A DNA stretch of 64,000 nucleotides from Stomorhina lunata. Its lineage: Eukaryota; Arthropoda; Insecta; Diptera; Rhiniidae. Shown here one piece after another: positions 1 to 12,257 of the stretch. A program made the translations under genes and the position numbers. A model generated the notes under the pieces. It was not told the origin of the DNA. It did not search any database and was given only the letters and a program-made list of their open reading frames with translations. The stretch's first letter is position 1. Each line of letters begins with the position of its first letter. The stretch spans positions 36,960,779 to 37,024,778 of the forward strand of contig OW121742.1 of assembly GCA_933228675.1 (NCBI GenBank), written 5' to 3'.

Positions 1-150
1 CATATGTGAAATCTTAAAAATTCATCAAAACCAATTCTTGTCCCTTCAACTTAGGGGGTAGTTTTTTTCTAACAAAATTATTTTGAAAATGCGTTTTTTA
101 TTATTTATTTAAAAAAACTTGTTATAAACCCGTTTTTTTTTTTCTTCCAG

Positions 151-3100
151 ATTTTAGGAACTTACGAAACTAAAGATAGAAGAGGACGCAAATTAATACA
201 ATATAAAATACATTTTCAAGGCTGGAGCAGCTCTTGGGATCGTAAAGTAAGCTCTGATTTTGTGCTTAAAGACACCGAAGAAAATCGACAACTACAACGT
301 GATTTAGCCGAAAAAGCACAATTGCAATTGTAAGTTTATTACTTAAAATACATATTTAAATTTATTATTAATATATATTAATTTAAATTTCCTTAGGGGA
401 GCTTATTTGTATCGAAAAGAGCATACGAAAAACAAAAAACGTTCTCGAAAATTAGTTGCAGTCAATTCTGAAGATTCTGCAGATGCCAGCAATTCACCAA
501 CCAAATTAAGGCCTCGCGGTTTATCTGAGGATAATTTAAGTAGTTCGGGTAGTACATTTGAGAAAAATGAAAATTGCTCCATGAAAGATGATGGTAAGTT
601 CTAGAGAGCTTTAACGGTAAATAGAAAATAAGTAAAATTTGTACAATTGTTTTGTATTAATTGTTGTAGGCCTCATAAGGGAAAGTATTTAAGTAAGCTT
701 GCAACAATAAGGGTGGGTGGGTGTGTTTTATACTTGTCTATACTAAAATTTATATAACACATCTAACTATTTATGTTGTATGATTTTTCCAAACGGAAAA
801 CATATAGTATGTATTTGGTGCAATGAACTTTTTGCATAGAATTTCTTCTATAAACGTGGTCCGTCTGTCTGTCTGTATACATATTATTCGTTATGTCTAT
901 CTATACTTATGTTTGTTAAATGTAGGTCAATGTGCGCACAAACGTCTAAAAAAACAAGAAATAACAACAATATAATATGAAATTGTTCACAACTTCAAAT
1001 CGTATCTGTGTCACCCTTACTAACTACATACATTCGTACAAATATTTTAGATATTCTTGTATTTATGTATGCGGTAGCAACATTATTGCAATTTAGTGCA
1101 AACCGTGGTAACGGTCTAAAGCTTTTTCTTGCTTATTTCCTTCAAAAATTTTGTGTGAATAACCAAAATTTTCCGAAAACTAATGCCTAAAAGTATAATT
1201 TAAAAATTGTTAATTAAATATTTCTAAAAAACACTAAAGTTTATTTAATTTTTCTCCTCTTTGTAGACTGTGAAACCGATTCCTGTTGCAGTTCGGTCGA
1301 AAGTTTTCATGATGAAGATCGTGTTATGTTGCGTATCAGTGAACGTTTGCGTCAATATTTGGAATATGATCATGACATGATTGTCAAGTATGGCAAACAA
1401 CATGCGTTGCCCTCACGAATTCCTATTATTGCTATTTTGGAGAATTTTGTTAAACAGACCGCCTTAAAAATGGTCTTTAGCAATAATCAAAGTGAAGCTG
1501 GTACTACGCGAAGACGTACAGCACAACAGAGGACGGCAGATAAAAAGGAAAAGGATGTGGATAAAATTATAAATACGTAAGTTATGTTTAATAGTTTTAA
1601 AATATATTACAGTGGTGTAATGATGTATTATCGCATTATTATGTTTTGAAAAAAAAAAAAAATATAAATATAACCAATAATTTATAAACGATAAATAAAA
1701 CTATGACAAGCTTATAATTCAAATTTTCCATACAAAATTCCTACAATAAGCCATTCATAATTTTATAATTGGTTTATGAATAAGGGGGATACATTATAAC
1801 AGCACTGTAATGCGTTGCAATACATTATAATCGCATTATAATGCGTTATAATATATTATAGCCCCATTATAATGTCTTTTAAAACATTATAATCTCTTTA
1901 TAATGCGTTATAATATATTATAATTGCAATATAAAGCATTTTTATAAACTATTACAGCATTTTAATGCTTTATTATACATTATAACAGCATTATAATGTG
2001 TTGTAATACGTTACTATACGCGTTACTATACATTATAACCCCATTATAATGTCTTCTAATACATTATAATTGCTTTAAATGCGTTCTTATATATTATAAT
2101 AGCATTATAAAGCGTTTTTATAAACTTTTGCAACGTTTTAATGAATTATTATACGTTATAATGGCATTATAACTTATTATATTCGTAATAAAATACATTA
2201 CAATTATAACGCGTTATTATACATTAAAACTCAATTATAATGCCTTTCAATACATTATAATTGCATTAAAATGTGTTAAAAAGTTTTATAATTGCATTAT
2301 AATGCGTTACAATAAATTATAATCCCCTCTAATAAATTATAAAGCATTTAAAAAGCATTATAATAGCAATTTAATGCGTTATTTTACATTATAATCCCTT
2401 TTATGCCTTATAAAACATTATAACCCCAATATTATAAATTCCAAAACATTATAATATGCATTATAATGCTTTATAATACAATATAATTCGTTATAAACGT
2501 ATTATTACGCGTTATTTTACATTATAGCCCCATTTTAATGTCTTCTAAGCGTTTTATGTTATCCTTGAATACATTTCTATTGAAAAGTTGACGATAGGAA
2601 GACATTTCTATAGAAAAGTTGACGATAGGAAGACATTTCTATAGAAAAGTTGACGACAGGAAGACATTTCTATAGAAAAGTTGACGACAGGAAGACATTT
2701 CTATAGAAAAGTTGACGACAGGAAGACATTTCTATAGAAAAGTTGACGATAGGAAGACATTTCTATAGAAAAGTTGACGATAGGAAGACATTTCTATAGA
2801 AAAGACATTATAGGAAGACATTTCTATAGAAAAGTTGACGATAGGAAGACATTTCTATAGAAAAGTTGACGATAGGAAGACATTTCTATAGAAAAGTTGA
2901 CGATAGGAAGACATTTCTATAGAAAAGTTGACGATAGGAAGACATTTCTATAGAAAAGTTGACGATAGGAAGACATTTCTATAGAAAAGTTGACGATAGG
3001 AAGACATTTCCATAGAAAAGTTGACGATAGGAAGACATTTCTATAGAAAAGTTGACGATAGGAAGACATTTCTATAGAAAAGTTGACGATAGGAAGACAT

Positions 3101-6100
3101 TTCTATAGAAAAGTTGACGATAGGAAGACATTTCTATAGAAAAGTTGACGATAGGAAGGCATTTCTATAGAAAAGTTGACGATAGAAAGACTATTTTATA
3201 GAACAGTTGTAATACGTCAAAATCGTATATTAACGCATTATTATACTTTAGAACCCCATTATAATTCCTTCTTATACATTATAATCGCTTTATAATGTGT
3301 TAAAATCGCATTATAGGGCATTATAATACATTATAACCTCATTCTAACGCCTTCTAACAAATTATAATCGTATTATAATACATTATTTTCGCAATATAAA
3401 GCGTTTTTATAAACTATGGCAGCAATTTAATGCGTTATTATACATTATAACAGCATTATGAGTTATAATATGTAATAAACGTATTATAACGCGTTATCAT
3501 ACATTATAACTCCATTATAATGCCTTCTAATACGTTATCATTGCTTTAAAATGCATTATTATACATTATAATAACAGTATTTTAATGAGTTGTAATATAT
3601 TAAAATCGTATTTTAATGCATTACATTATAACTCCATTAAATTGTCTTTTAATATATTATAATCACATTATAATCGGATTATAATACATTATAGCCGCAT
3701 TACAACATTGTAATATAGTGCATAATAATACTTTATAATCGCATTATAGTCGCCATATAATGCTATTATCTTTCATTATAATGCGTTATAACATATAATC
3801 TTATAATAATACATTATAATCAAATTATAATCCTTGTATTATCTTATTATTTCAGTATAACTCTACTCAAAGAAGTGGCAGATGGTCTTCGAATTTATTT
3901 TGATTTCACCATAACCGATTATCTCCTCTACAAAGAGGAGGAGGAGTATGCCCTCTCTTATTTGTGTGAAGAGAATTTAAAAACATTCACTTATGTAGCA
4001 ACACCAGCCTTTAGCATGGAATGGTTTAATACAAAAACAGACTCCACAGAAACAACTTCAAATGTGTCCAATACTATTCCAGAAGTTATAAATGAAACCA
4101 ACAATGCTAATGCTGCTGCAGCTACTGGCCTTCCATCAGCCAATGCTGCAGCGGAAACCAATCCAAATTTACACACAACAGCAAATAATTCTAATACTAC
4201 AGCTACTAATGCAACAAATGCTTCCTCCTCTCTGGAAGATCAACCACAACGTAGAAAATTACGTTCACATCGTAGTGATGATTGTGATCTGACATTGGAG
4301 AATTGTTTATCAAGTATTGCTAGTACTAGTTCGGGGGCCTCGACTCCTCTGCACTCCAACATACCGGTCTCACATTTAAACTATCTTAAGTCATTGCCTC
4401 CCATTTCACCTCAAATACGTGATTTTCTTCAAAATGTTTTATCTTGGCGTCTCCTCCCCACAAATGCTGTACCAGCGCCGGCCATGATATTTGGTGCACC
4501 TCATTTAGCCAGATTATTAGGTAGGTTATGAAAGGAATCTTTTTATTTAACATTTTTAATTTAAAAATATTTTGTTTTCAAAAATATCTAGTGAAATTGC
4601 CAGAATTTTTAAATGCCTCTTCAATGACTGATGAAAAGTTAAAAGTTCTTTTGCAACATTTAGACACATTTACCAAGTAAGTACACACTTAAAAGTTTAT
4701 GTATCTCTAAAGCCCTAACACCTGTTTAAATTTGTTTAAATTTTTGGTTTATTTATTTTGCCTTTACTTCAATATATACAATTTAAAAATATTTTTTTGC
4801 TCTATCAGCTTTTAATTTTTAGTAGTTCATTTAGATCTTTTGTCGCCTGTTTATTTTTATTGCAAAACTCAAGAAAATGTTTAATTTTGGCTTAATTTTT
4901 ATTTGGAGTTTATTTTTCCTTTATTGTATTGTAATAGTGCGTGCAAATTTTTTACAAAATCCTCCGTCTACCGATGTTTTAATATCTATAGAATTATTAC
5001 CGAATAATTCTAAAATCATAAACTATTATCGTGTTAGAGGTGGTGTCTCTGTAGGATTTGAGTTTTGGTAATTTAATAGGAATTTAATGGTAAATTAAGT
5101 GAGTAAAAAAATACAATTTAAGTAGTTAATAAGCTATTCTTATTATCTAAAATTGACTATTTATTGAAAATTTTTTCAAAAATTGACTATAGGAAATTTT
5201 TTGAAAATTGACTATTTATAGGAAATTTTTTGAAAATTGACTATTTATAGGAAATTTTTTGAAAATTGACTATTTATAGGAAATTTTTTGAAAATTGACT
5301 ATTTATAGGAAATTTTTCGAAAATTTACTATTTATAGGAAATTTTTCGAAAATTGACTAATCATAGGAAATTTTTCGAAAATTGACTAATTATAGGAAAT
5401 TTTTCAATAATTGACTAATTATGGGAAATTTTTCGAAAATTGACTATTTATAGGAAATTTTTCGAAAATTGACTATTTATACGAAAGTTTTCGAAAATTG
5501 ACTATTTATACGAAATTTTTCGAAAATTGACTATTTATAGGAAATTTTTCGAAAATTGACTATTTATAGGAAATTTTTCGAAAATTGACTATTTATAGGA
5601 AATTTTTCGAAAATTGACTATATATAGGAAATTTTTCATAAATTGGAAATTTTTCGTAAATTGACTATTTATAGGAAATTTTTCAAAAATTTACTATTTA
5701 TAGGAAATTTTTCGAAAATTGACTTTATAGGAAATTTTTTGAAAATTAACTATTTATAGGAAATTTTTCAAAAATTGAGTATTTATAGGAATTGTTTCGA
5801 AAATTGATTATTTATATACAATTTTTCGAAAATTGACTATTTATAGGAAATTTTTTTGAAAATTGGTTATTGATATAAAATTTTTCGAAAATTGATTATT
5901 TATAGGAAATTTTTCGAAAATTGAATATATAGGAAATTTTTCCAAAAATTGACTATTTATAGGAAATTTTTCGAAATTGACTATTTAAAGGAAGTTTTTC
6001 GAAAATTGACTATTTATAGGAAATTTTTCGAAAATTTACTATTTATAGGAAATTTTTCGAAAATGTACTATTTGTAGGAAATTTTTTCGAAAATTTACTA

Positions 6101-9100
6101 TTTTTGAAAATTTACTATTTATAGGAAATTTTTCGAAAATTGAAATTTTCAAATATTGGAAATTTTTCGTAAATTGACTATTTATAGGAAATTTTTCGAA
6201 AATTGACTATTTATAGGAAATTTTTCGAAAATTGACTTCATAGGAAATTTTTTAAAAATTAACTATTTACAGGAAATTTTTCAAAAATTGACTTTATAGG
6301 AATTTTTTCGAAAATTGATATTTATATAAATTTTTTCGAAAATTGAATATTTATAGCAAATTTTTCGGAAATTGACTATTTATAGGAAATTTTTCGAAAA
6401 TTGATTATTTATATAAAATTTTTCGAAAATTGACTATTTAGAGGAAATTTTTCAATTTTCCAAAAATTGACTATTTATAGGAAATTTTTCAAAAAATTGA
6501 CTTTATAGGAAATTTTTCCAAAAACTGACTTTATAGGAAATTTTTCCAAAAATTGACTATTCATAGGAAATTTTTCCAAAAATTGAATATTTATAGGAAA
6601 TTCTTCGAAAATTTACTATTTATAGCAAATTCTTCGAAAATTTACTATTTTTGATAATTTACTATTTATAGGAAATTTTTCGAAAATTGACTATATATAG
6701 GAAATTTTTCAAAAATTGGAAATTTTTCGTAAATTGACTATTTATAGGAAATTTTTCGAAAATTGACTATTTATAGGAAATTTTTCGAAAATTGACTTTA
6801 TAGGAAATTTTTTGTAAATTAACTATTTATAGAAAATTTTTCAAAAATTGACTATTTATAGGAATTTTTTTCGAAAATTTATATTTATATAAAATTTTTC
6901 GAAAATTGACTATTTATAGGAAATTTTTCGAAAATTGACTATTTATAGGAAATTTTTCGAAAATTGACTATTTATAGGAAATTTTTCGAAAATTGACTAT
7001 TTATAGGAAATTTTTCGAAAATTGACTATTTATAGCAAATTTTTCGAAAATTGACTATTTATAGGAAATTTTTCGAAAATTGAAATTTTCAAATATTGGA
7101 AATTTTTCGTAAATTGACTATTTATAGGAAATTTTTCGAAAATTGACTATTTATAGGAAATTTTTCGAAAATTGACTTCATAGGAAATTTTTTAAAAATT
7201 AACTATTTACAGGAAATTTTTCAAAAATTGACTTTATAGGAATTTTTTCGAAAATTGATATTTATATAAATTTTTTCGAAAATTGAATATTTATAGCAAA
7301 TTTTTCGGAAATTGACTATTTATAGGAAATTTTTCGAAAATTGATTATTTATATAAAATTTTTCGAAAATTGACTATTTAGAGGAAATTTTTCAATTTTC
7401 CAAAAATTGACTATTTATAGGAAATTTTTCAAAAAATTGACTTTATAGGAAATTTTTCCAAAAACTGACTTTATAGGAAATTTTTCCAAAAATTGACTAT
7501 TCATAGGAAATTTTTCCAAAAATTGAATATTTATAGGAAATTCTTCGAAAATTTACTATTTATAGCAAATTCTTCGAAAATTTACTATTTTTGATAATTT
7601 ACTATTTATAGGAAATTTTTCGAAAATTGACTATATATAGGAAATTTTTCAAAAATTGGAAATTTTTCGTAAATTGACTATTTATAGGAAATTTTTCGAA
7701 AATTGACTATTTATAGGAAATTTTTCGAAAATTGACTTTATAGGAAATTTTTTGTAAATTAACTATTTATAGAAAATTTTTCAAAAATTGACTATTTATA
7801 GGAATTTTTTTCGAAAATTTATATTTATATAAAATTTTTCGAAAATTGACTATTTATAGGAAATTTTTCGAAAATTGACTATTTATAGGAAATTTTTCGA
7901 AAATTGACTATTTATAGGAAATTTTTCGAAAATTGACTATTTATAGGAAATTTTTCGAAAATTGACTATTTATAGGAAATTTTTCGAAAATTGACTATTT
8001 ATAGGAAATTTTTCGAAAATTGACTATTTATAGGAAATTTTTCGAAAATTGACTATTCATAGGAAATTTTTCGAAAATTGACTATTTATAGGAAATTTTT
8101 CGAAAATTGACTATTTATAGGAAATTTTTCGAAAATTGACTATTTATAGGAAATTTTTCGAAAATTGACTATTTATAGGAAATTTTTCGAAAATTGACTA
8201 TTTATAGGAAATTTTTCGAAAATTGACTATTTATAGGAAATTTTTCGAAAATTGACTATTTATAGGAAATTTTTCGAAAATTGACTATTTATAGAAAATT
8301 TTTCGAAAATTGACTATTTATAGGAAATTTTTCGAAAATTTACTTTATAGGAAATTGTCTATTTATAGGAACTTTTTCGAAAATGACTATTTATAGGAAA
8401 TTTTTCGAAAATTGACTGTTTATAGGTAATTTTTGGAAAATTGAAAATTTATAGGAAATTTTTCGAAAATTGACTTTAATAGAAAATTTTTCGAAAATTG
8501 TGAAATTATAGGAAATTTTTCCAAAAATTGACTATTTATAGGAAATTTTTCGAAAATTGACTATTTATAGAAAATTTTTCCAAAATTGACTATTTATAGG
8601 AAATTTGTTTTAGTATATGTCTCAGTCTATATCTTAGTCTATTTCATAGCCTAATATATCAAAAATATATATACGAAAAAGTTTTCGCTAAGTTGTTTGA
8701 ATCGTTAATGAAGTTTTTGAAATGGCTACCGTTTCGAAATAATGGTGAAATAAGGATAAGAATTTTTAAGCGATTATAACGGTGAAGATATTTTTTTTTC
8801 TTTAATTATACAAAATTATTAAAATGTTTTTGGTGTTCAAAATATCATATTTATAACTTTCTAAACTACAAATAACCAAACTTAATCATCAATCAACTCA
8901 CCTCTAATACCTTACTAAATCATCAATCAACTCACCTCTAACACCTTCTTACTTTGAATTACCCTAACCATTATTTAATAAACATATGGGCTTAAATTCG
9001 AATTTTAGTTATTTGGAGTCACACAAGGAATGGTTCAATGAAGACAACTATGTACGAGGCATTATCACTAGGAAAACAACAACCACCATATCAACAGATA

Positions 9101-9267
9101 CTACAAAGTCGGAAGAAGCAGAATTGGTATCCACTATCGCAGCACCAGCACAAGAAGCCTCCCTAGAGCAACAGCATCAGCAGCAGAATAATGAAGAAAT
9201 ATCATCAAACCCTGTAGTAACTGCGGCAACAACCATGGTAACACCTGTGGAGAGTGTCGCTTCATAG
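151..9267 (+). CDS. msl-3: MSL3 (male-specific lethal 3), 3' six exons; 5' end outside window
   Basis: MSL3 is the chromo-barrel/MRG subunit of the MSL complex, which in Drosophila binds H3K36-methylated active genes and spreads dosage compensation along the male X. Exons: 151-329, 397-593, 1267-1576, 3856-4520, 4592-4676, 9009-9267. They join in frame to 564 codons plus stop. Exon 1 carries the chromo-barrel end, with HFQGW followed by KDTEENRQLQRDLAEKAQ, nearly as in Drosophila MSL3. Exon 3 opens the MRG domain (LRISERLRQYLEYD, GKQHALPSRIPI, LENFVKQ). Exon 4 continues it (KEVADGLRIYFDF), then has a long Asn/Thr/Ala-rich insert and MIFGAPHLARLL. Exon 6 begins YLESHKEWFNEDNYV. The sequence after that is Thr/Gln-rich and looks lineage-specific. 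Introns 3 (2.3 kb) and 5 (4.3 kb) are filled with tandem repeats. The start codon and first exon are not in the window. MRG15 is less likely because of the close MSL3-type chromo-barrel match. Confidence 0.93.
594..1266 (+). other. msl-3 intron 2
   Basis: This 673-bp intron has a GTAAGTT donor and a TTTGTAG acceptor. It is AT-rich unique-looking sequence with a short GTCTGTCTGT-type run near 862-878. I see no gene or transposon in it. Confidence 0.7.
1735..2565. repeat. Degenerate ATTATAATGCGTT-type AT-rich tandem repeat (msl-3 intron 3, left block)
   Basis: Short words such as CATTATAATGCG, ACATTATAATCGC and GTTATAATAC recur every ~15-20 bases with many substitutions. Nearly every unit contains the palindrome ATTATAAT or TTATAA. 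The block stops where the 31-bp array begins and resumes after it, so the 31-bp array looks inserted into it or expanded from within it. Confidence 0.8.
2566..3200. repeat. 31-bp minisatellite, ~20 copies (msl-3 intron 3)
   Basis: The period is 31 bp. Each unit contains GACATTTCTATAGAAAAG and GTTGACGATAGGAA. Copies are almost identical: early units have GACGACAGG in place of GACGATAGG, one unit near 2800 has ACATTATAGG, and one near 3010 has TTTCCATAG. The low divergence implies recent expansion. The order of motifs (TAGGAA, ATTTCT, GAAAA, TTGAC) resembles the 29-bp family in intron 5 of the same gene. Confidence 0.9.
3201..3850. repeat. Degenerate ATTATAATGCGTT-type repeat (msl-3 intron 3, right block)
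   Basis: This is the same AT-rich short-word repeat as on the left side of the 31-bp array. It continues to within a few bases of the exon 4 acceptor at 3855, leaving only a short TTATTATTTCAG stretch as the splice signal. Confidence 0.8.
5150..8610. repeat. 29-bp minisatellite array, more than 100 units (msl-3 intron 5)
   Basis: The basic unit is 29 bp and reads TTGACTATTTATAGGAAA followed by TTTTTCGAAAA. Variants have CAAAA, TGAAAA or shortened spacers. Units 7800-8330 are nearly identical, while 5150-7060 are more diverged. A 940-bp higher-order duplication is visible (see findings). The array occupies about 80% of the intron between exons 5 and 6 of msl-3. Confidence 0.95.
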
Positions 9268-9393
9268 CCTCGTTTTTGAAATAGATTAAATGGAAAGTAA
9301 TTAATTTAAAAGTATTTTAGATTTATTTTAGTTTTATTTAAAGTGTACATATAATTTTTTTTAAATATAATTTTTGTAATACTTAATCAATAC

Positions 9394-9399
9394 AATAAA
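9394..9399 (+). promoter_or_regulatory. Probable msl-3 polyadenylation signal (AATAAA)
   Basis: AATAAA lies 127 bp after the msl-3 stop codon, in a short AT-rich 3' UTR. It is the only canonical hexamer I saw before the transposon that starts at about 9428. Confidence 0.6.
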
Positions 9400-9427
9400 T
9401 TGTAGTTGAAATGAAATCTTTGAAGAA

Positions 9428-9816
9428 CCCTGCAGTAAATGCCGTCAGAGAAACAATATTATTTTGCTATTGACAATGTCTCCAGTACTACTTGCCTATT
9501 TTGCCCCATCCAATGTTATCTACTATTGACATTTAACATTTAGAGTTCCTACGAAATGTACCAGTAGACATTACCACTATTTACTTAGTATTGACTTTGT
9601 AGTTCTTTTGGTCCAAATGGAGACATTGGGATCAAATCGGTTCCTATTGATATACATATATGTTGACACATTCGTTGACAATGTCACCTGATATATACTA
9701 GAATAGTAGTCTCTATATATTCACTATTTCAGTACTGAACTAAAATTGGGGACATTTGAATTGATATCACACAAAGTGTTGACATGGAGACACATGATCC
9801 CAGTTTTACTGCAGGG
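9428..9816. mobile_element. MITE-like element with CCCTGCAGTAAA terminal inverted repeats
   Basis: CCCTGCAGTAAA at the left end is exactly matched in reverse complement by TTTACTGCAGGG at the right end. Subterminal TGTCTCCA-type words are also partly inverted. The 389-bp body has no open frame. I could not identify a clean target-site duplication (AA on both sides at most), so the superfamily is unassigned. Confidence 0.55.
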
Positions 9817-10554
9817 AATTTTTTTAGTACTTCTAGTACCTAGAATAGTTCTGTTATTCGGGAAGTTTTGTCAGAAAAGAAATTCAGCTATATCCATAGG
9901 CTGAATCTGTTATGTAAGTATTTCTTTAAATCTTGGGAAGTCTGTGTTGTATAAACTTCTTTTTCTTCCTTTGTGCTTTGGCTCTCTGTGGAGCTTAGGT
10001 TCTCAATAAAAGCTCGCTATTTATTCCGATTCTTTGCTATATTTTTTTAAGGAATATCCTAATTGTATATCCTCTTCTGTTGTTCGTTTTCATATCTAGG
10101 GGGTTACTGCGTATCTCGATTCGAATCGAAATACGCAGTAACCCTCCTGTTATGGACATTATCGTGCTCTGCTGACTTAAGGGTTCCGCTGAAGAGCCTG
10201 CCTACAGATTTTAATTGAGTGTTTTCTCAAAAAGTGTCCGATCCAGTTCCACCTTTTTCTTTTAAATTGAGGATTTCCTCACGAGTGCCTCGGACGTTAT
10301 GTTTGCTCGTGTTGATATGGAGGATGTTATCCAGATCTTCCAGATAAGAATCTTCAGCAGCTCCGGCGTAGAATGCTGTGGAAGAGATTTTCGGCCTTTG
10401 TCATCTCGCAGTTTAAAATAGGGATTATTTTCGTGGATTTAAAAGTTTTAATCCCTTAATGAGAAAGACTGTACCGATGTGGAGATGTGAGATGTGAAGC
10501 GTTTTGTAGAGACTGGAGAGCCTGATTACATGCTGGGTATATACGTGTCCTGTA
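9817..10554. other. Intergenic, no gene seen; contains a 44-bp palindrome
   Basis: There is no reading frame with recognisable content. A near-perfect palindrome lies at 10102-10145: GGGTTACTGCGTAT on one side, mirrored by ATACGCAGTAACCC on the other, centred on TTCGAA, with one mismatch in 22-bp arms. It may be two transposon ends joined head to head. Confidence 0.5.
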
Positions 10555-11160
10555 AGCATACAATTTATTGTGGAATACGAATTACCAGAATATCTCGTGT
10601 TTTTTGCAATAGATTCATCAAAACAATCGTCAAAGTATCTATATGATCTTCTGGTATATCAGTCATTCCTCGGAAGAATGATTCCTTTCCATAACATATG
10701 AAGCTTAGGAGACCTGGACCACATGTTAAGGGGAATGCGTGGCTTGTAAGCATTAAGTCTGTTGCTGAGAACGAATAAATGTTTCAAAATGTCTCTTGTT
10801 TTCTGCGACAAATTCATTACGGCAATCAAAACAATCGCTAAAGTGTCTATATGATCTTCTAGTTTAAATGGCATTCCTCGAAAGAGTGATTCCTTTGTAT
10901 AACATATGAAGCTTGGAGACCCATACCACATGAGGGGGAATGCGTGGATTGTAAGCATTAAGCCTATTGTGTGGGAATGTCTTTTGCTTTCTGTGACTGA
11001 TTCATTACGGCTATCAGAACAATCGTCAATATGCATATGATATTCTCGTGAACTAGGCATTTCTCGGAAGAATGATTCCTTTAAATTTCAAATGTTGCTT
11101 GGAGACCCAGCCCACATTATAGGGGTATGCGTGGCTTGTAAGAACGGATAAATGTGTAGG
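10555..11160. repeat. Decayed ~190-210-bp tandem repeat, three copies
   Basis: The words GAAGCTT(A)GGAGACC, GGGGAATGCGTGG(C/A)TTGTAAG and ATTCCTCGGAAGAATGATTCC recur in order at about 10670-10755, 10880-10960 and 11070-11140. A further partial copy follows the retroelement at about 12260-12350 (AAAACAATCGCCAAA, TTTCTCGGAATAG, AAGCTTGGAGG), so the retroelement interrupts the array. Confidence 0.65.
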
Positions 11161-11271
11161 TATATCTTTTGCTTTCTGAGACAAATTCAGTTCGACCTTG
11201 ATGGTCTTCTAATCCGAAATGTTTGAAGAATTTGTAATTCAAAGTCTCCATATAATTCTTCATCTGGTATC

Positions 11272-12257
11272 ATTGACTCCCATTGGAGTATAAAGCCTTT
11301 TATAGCGAACTCAATTGCGAGGTGTTATTTCATTTCATAAATAATTTTCCAATCGCATTTCCGCATCAATTGACCTTCTCCACGTTCTGGCAAGTGCACC
11401 AACACGACAACCGCTTTCCCGTGGATTCCAACGAAGCGCTTATCGAGCAATGTTGGTATTTAGCCTTCGAAGCGTGTGGCCTTATCCACCGCCATTTCCG
11501 TTGACATAACTCTACGGAAGCAGGGATTTGGTTTGTCGTGTGTCGATCTTCATTTCTTATGCGATTCGACCACCATATATTTAGGATTTGCCGCAAGCGT
11601 TTGTTCGCAAAGGTTCGTAGGCGCTTTCGATGGCATTTGTGCGTTTCCAAGTTTCGCAACTGTAATAGAAGATGTACTTGACATTCGAGTTGTATTTTCG
11701 TAATTTAGTTGTTGATATTTGCCGAGATTTCCAAATAGCTCGGAGAATGCCGAATGCAGATTTTGCGTATTAATACGGGATTCAATACGGGATACGTTTT
11801 GTAGATACCAGATGTCAAAGGGTTTGTTCCATAGCCTCCAGGCATAATCTTTGCCTTGGAAATAATGATTTCCAGCCCAACTGCTCGAGATTAAACAGTG
11901 ATAGCGTTAGTGTTTTCTTGAAGGTGACCTGAGCTTTGGCTTAGAAGACATGCGTCGTCAGCGTATGTCAAGTCCTCGAGTTGTTTAAAGGGTTTCCGTT
12001 GGATACCGTGTCTACAATTTAGAGCCGTGCGCATTATGTTGCCGATTACGAGGATACATCCTTGTCTTACTCCAGTAGTAACTTCGAACGGATTTGACTA
12101 TTTACCTTTGTGTAGGACCCGACATTTAAAATCCACGTACATTGCCCGAATTAAGTTCAGAATTTTCGTTGGCATCTTACGGTTTTCTAAAATTCTCCAT
12201 AGATACCTCCTATTGACACTGTCGAATAAGTCGATAAACGCTAGGTAAACGGGGTGA
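11272..12257 (-). mobile_element. RTE-type non-LTR retrotransposon relic (3' half)
   Basis: On the minus strand the conceptual product shows reverse-transcriptase landmarks in order: FIDLFDSVNRRYLWR, IRAMYVDFKCRVLHKGK, PFEVTTGVRQGC, then LEDLTYADDACLLSQS with the catalytic YADD box at about 11950. The typical C-terminal segment ETHKCHRKRLRTFANKRLRQ...KRKWRWIRPH follows. This order is that of endonuclease/RT elements of the RTE group. In-frame stops (for instance after VLHKGK), a deletion after RQGC and frameshifts show it is dead. The 5' part, including the endonuclease, is missing. The 3' end near 11276 resembles the fragment at 53628-53730. Confidence 0.75.
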
